A stretch of 36,037 bases of DNA, from assembly GCA_018063245.1 (NCBI GenBank), contig JAGPBS010000021.1:1-36037 (forward strand). The letters run 5' to 3'. The DNA comes from Alphaproteobacteria bacterium (GTDB lineage Bacteria; Pseudomonadota; Alphaproteobacteria; JAGPBS01). A model generated the notes under the pieces. That model ran no database searches. It worked only from the letters and a program-made list of their open reading frames with translations, and was not told the origin of the DNA. A program made the translations under genes and the position numbers. Shown in pieces: positions 34,635-36,037 of the stretch; positions within the stretch are counted from its first letter, which is position 1; every line of letters begins with the position of its first letter.

Positions 34635-35795
34635 ATGGTAAAGAGCATTGATCAAACAGGACAAACACATCAAGTTGATTCTTCTGATGAAAAAGCAGAG
34701 TTTAAAGGATCAAAAGTTGCAAAAGATGAAACAGGACAGTCTCTTCATAAAGGCTCTTCAGTTCCACACAAAGACCAGCCTATTGAGGCAAGGGATGTAG
34801 AGGTTCAAGACAGAGCCGAACTCAGTACCGATAAAAAAATAGAGAAGCTCCTTGGTATGGTTGAAGGCTTAAAGAAAATGTCAGAACAGCCTGTTGATAT
34901 GGCTAAAGCAGAAGGCGAGTTAAAAGAGCTTCAAGCAGATTTTACATTGGCCTATGATGTTGTGAATTTGATGGGTGATGGAGAGGAGATTAGCAAGGTG
35001 AAGGGATTTTTAGAAAATATACTAAGCATTATCAAGTCACTCCTTATTTTTGTCGGCATTATGAAAGAGGTTGATGCGAAAGGGAACCTGCCCCCTGAAA
35101 AGCAAGCAGAAGTTGATAAGCATTTAAAAGCCGCAGAAGAAGGAGTTCTGAAATTAGGAGATCCACCACCAGTCGCTGCAAAAGCAATGCCAATTCAACG
35201 AGGGACAGCTCTACCAGATTTAAATAATGGATCTGAATCATCAAGTGTTTTTGCGGATAAGTCTTTCGATGAGTTTGATTTTAAAACTCTCGAAGAGCAT
35301 GTGATGGATCATGGCAAAGCCCCAGAAGCTGTAGCAGAAAAGCCAGTGCGCCCGAATGCGGCTGCCTTGCTTGCAGGTGCAGGAAAATTGAAGAAAGCAA
35401 ATGTAGAGACGCAAAGTCAGCAAAAAGCAGCGCCAACTGGTTTTGCATCCAAGTTGGCTGAGCGTAGAAATGCTCTTGAAGTTGAGGATGGCGAAGAAGA
35501 AGAGTTTGAAGATGATTTTTATGTTCCTGAAGCACCGAAAGAAGCAGCACCTTCACCTGTTGTGCAGAAAAAAGCTGCGCCAGGGCAAGAAGTAGTTAAA
35601 AGACCAGTTGCGGCGCCAACAGATCTTCTTGCCGGTATCCAAAAAGGTCGTGTTCTGAAAAAGGTTGAAAAAGAAAATAAACCGCCTGTACAGGTTCAAA
35701 AATCACCACAGGAGGCTTTATCAGGCAGTGATCTTCTCGAGAAAGCTCGGTTGGCAGAAGCTCAAGTCGCGGATGATAATGACGATGAGTGGTAA
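34635..35795 (+). CDS. WH2/WCA-domain actin-nucleation-promoting protein (RickA-like)
   Basis: A 386-aa protein with a helical N-terminal half (66-170, one hydrophobic segment near 125-143) and a C-terminal half built of actin-regulatory motifs. A near-canonical WH2 lies at 328-344 (PTDLLAGIQKGRVLKKV; compare LLxxIxxGxxLKKV in WASP proteins), followed by a short amphipathic helix (SDLLEKARLAEAQ, 365-377) and an acidic tail ending in DDEW (386), with the Trp that contacts Arp2/3. A second, divergent set precedes it: a WH2/GAB-like LLAGAGKLKKANV (245-257), a helix FASKLAERRNAL (270-281) and an acidic stretch EEEEFEDDFY (287-296). Predicted to bind G-actin and activate host Arp2/3, as RickA and ActA do. 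No signal peptide; delivery route unknown. ATG follows AAGGAGAG. Confidence 0.85.
   Translation: MVKSIDQTGQTHQVDSSDEKAEFKGSKVAKDETGQSLHKGSSVPHKDQPIEARDVEVQDRAELSTDKKIEKLLGMVEGLKKMSEQPVDMAKAEGELKELQADFTLAYDVVNLMGDGEEISKVKGFLENILSIIKSLLIFVGIMKEVDAKGNLPPEKQAEVDKHLKAAEEGVLKLGDPPPVAAKAMPIQRGTALPDLNNGSESSSVFADKSFDEFDFKTLEEHVMDHGKAPEAVAEKPVRPNAAALLAGAGKLKKANVETQSQQKAAPTGFASKLAERRNALEVEDGEEEEFEDDFYVPEAPKEAAPSPVVQKKAAPGQEVVKRPVAAPTDLLAGIQKGRVLKKVEKENKPPVQVQKSPQEALSGSDLLEKARLAEAQVADDNDDEW
35355..35522 (+). other. First, divergent WH2-connector-acidic module
   Basis: Encodes residues 241-296. The WH2-like part is shortened by about four residues against the second copy and resembles the VASP G-actin-binding segment; the FASKLAERRNAL helix resembles the WASP central helix or the VASP F-actin-binding helix; the acidic part has Phe/Tyr where WASP proteins have Trp. 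Confidence 0.6.
35616..35792 (+). other. Second WH2-connector-acidic (WCA) module
   Basis: Encodes residues 328-386. WH2 core LLAGIQKGRVLKKVE, a Pro-containing linker, short helix, and acidic terminus ADDNDDEW directly before the stop codon. Confidence 0.8.
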
Positions 35796-36037
35796 GGACG
35801 TTTGGGCCGATGCACAATAGCTTCAATCGTCATCGCGAGCCGAACAACGTGAGGCGTGGCGATCTCCTCTTCCAATACCCATAAGATTGCCACGCCGTCA
35901 TGTCATCGCCTTTGGCTCAGACATGAGAGCTCGCAATGACGTTTCTCCTTGCTTTATCATAGGCGTCCATATATGACGGTTTCTCAAATCCTACTTAAAT
36001 TTTATTATACAGGGATTTCCTAGCTATCTCTCACTCA
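35796..36037. other. Gene-free end of the window
   Basis: Holds the repeat at 35829-35940; the remaining AT-rich 97 bases show no gene, terminator or RNA that I can support. Confidence 0.5.
35829..35940. repeat. Dispersed palindromic repeat, 'GTCATTGCGAG' type, copy 2
   Basis: Begins GTCATCGCGAGC and ends GCTCGCAATGAC; inner arms GCGTGGCGATCT and AGATTGCCACGC pair with one or two G-T or mismatched positions. It matches the 17425-17513 copy at both ends and in the inner arms, but the loops differ, with an extra ATGTC/GACAT stem here. Confidence 0.82.

Overview
The window looks like the chromosome of an AT-rich, host-associated alphaproteobacterium, most plausibly a member of the Holosporales or a neighbouring intracellular lineage. 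This is inferred from gene content alone. The evidence is a plastid/rickettsial-type ATP/ADP translocase (Tlc), several eukaryote-like or effector-like proteins (an actin-nucleator mimic, a leucine-rich-repeat protein, a class 3 lipase), long alphaproteobacterial forms of PstC and PstA, sigma-54-driven flagellar genes, and dispersed palindromic repeats. No rRNA, tRNA, CRISPR array or intact transposase was seen.

Layout. 1-115: a tandem 25-bp repeat, possibly the end of an insertion sequence. 116-3253: upp, then rpe and a heparinase II/III-family gene. 3311-5828: three tandem PEP-CTERM surface-protein paralogues. 5926-11376: flagellar genes, with fliK-flgD-flgE on the minus strand and flgL divergent, driven by two back-to-back sigma-54 promoters with an inverted repeat between them. 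11407-17353: the phosphate operon pstSCAB-phoU-phoB, with a Pho box and a 157-bp fold-back repeat as its leader. 17823-19418: tlc. 19550-24351: an unrecognised 626-aa protein, a pair of secreted paralogues with a divergent TetR regulator and two visible operators, and an LRR protein. 24367-31326: housekeeping genes ahcY, rapZ and valS with a TAXI solute-binding protein and an unknown membrane protein. 31548-32402: an isopenicillin N synthase-like oxygenase. 32573-35795: a likely effector island of lipase, helical protein and WH2/Arp2/3-activator-like protein.

The most interesting item is the 386-aa protein at 34635-35795. Its C-terminal half carries a near-canonical WH2 actin-binding motif, a short amphipathic helix and an acidic tail ending in DDEW. 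Upstream of these lies a second, more divergent copy of the same WH2-connector-acidic order. This is the architecture of WASP-family proteins and of Rickettsia RickA, so the protein is predicted to bind actin and activate the host Arp2/3 complex.

The intergenic repeats at 17425-17513, 28450-28601, 31442-31509, 34369-34488 and 35829-35940 differ in sequence but share one plan: GTCA, hairpin, TCT(C), spacer, (G)AGA, hairpin, TGAC. One copy, enclosed in a perfect 26-bp inverted repeat, appears to begin almost exactly at the transcription start of the pst operon.
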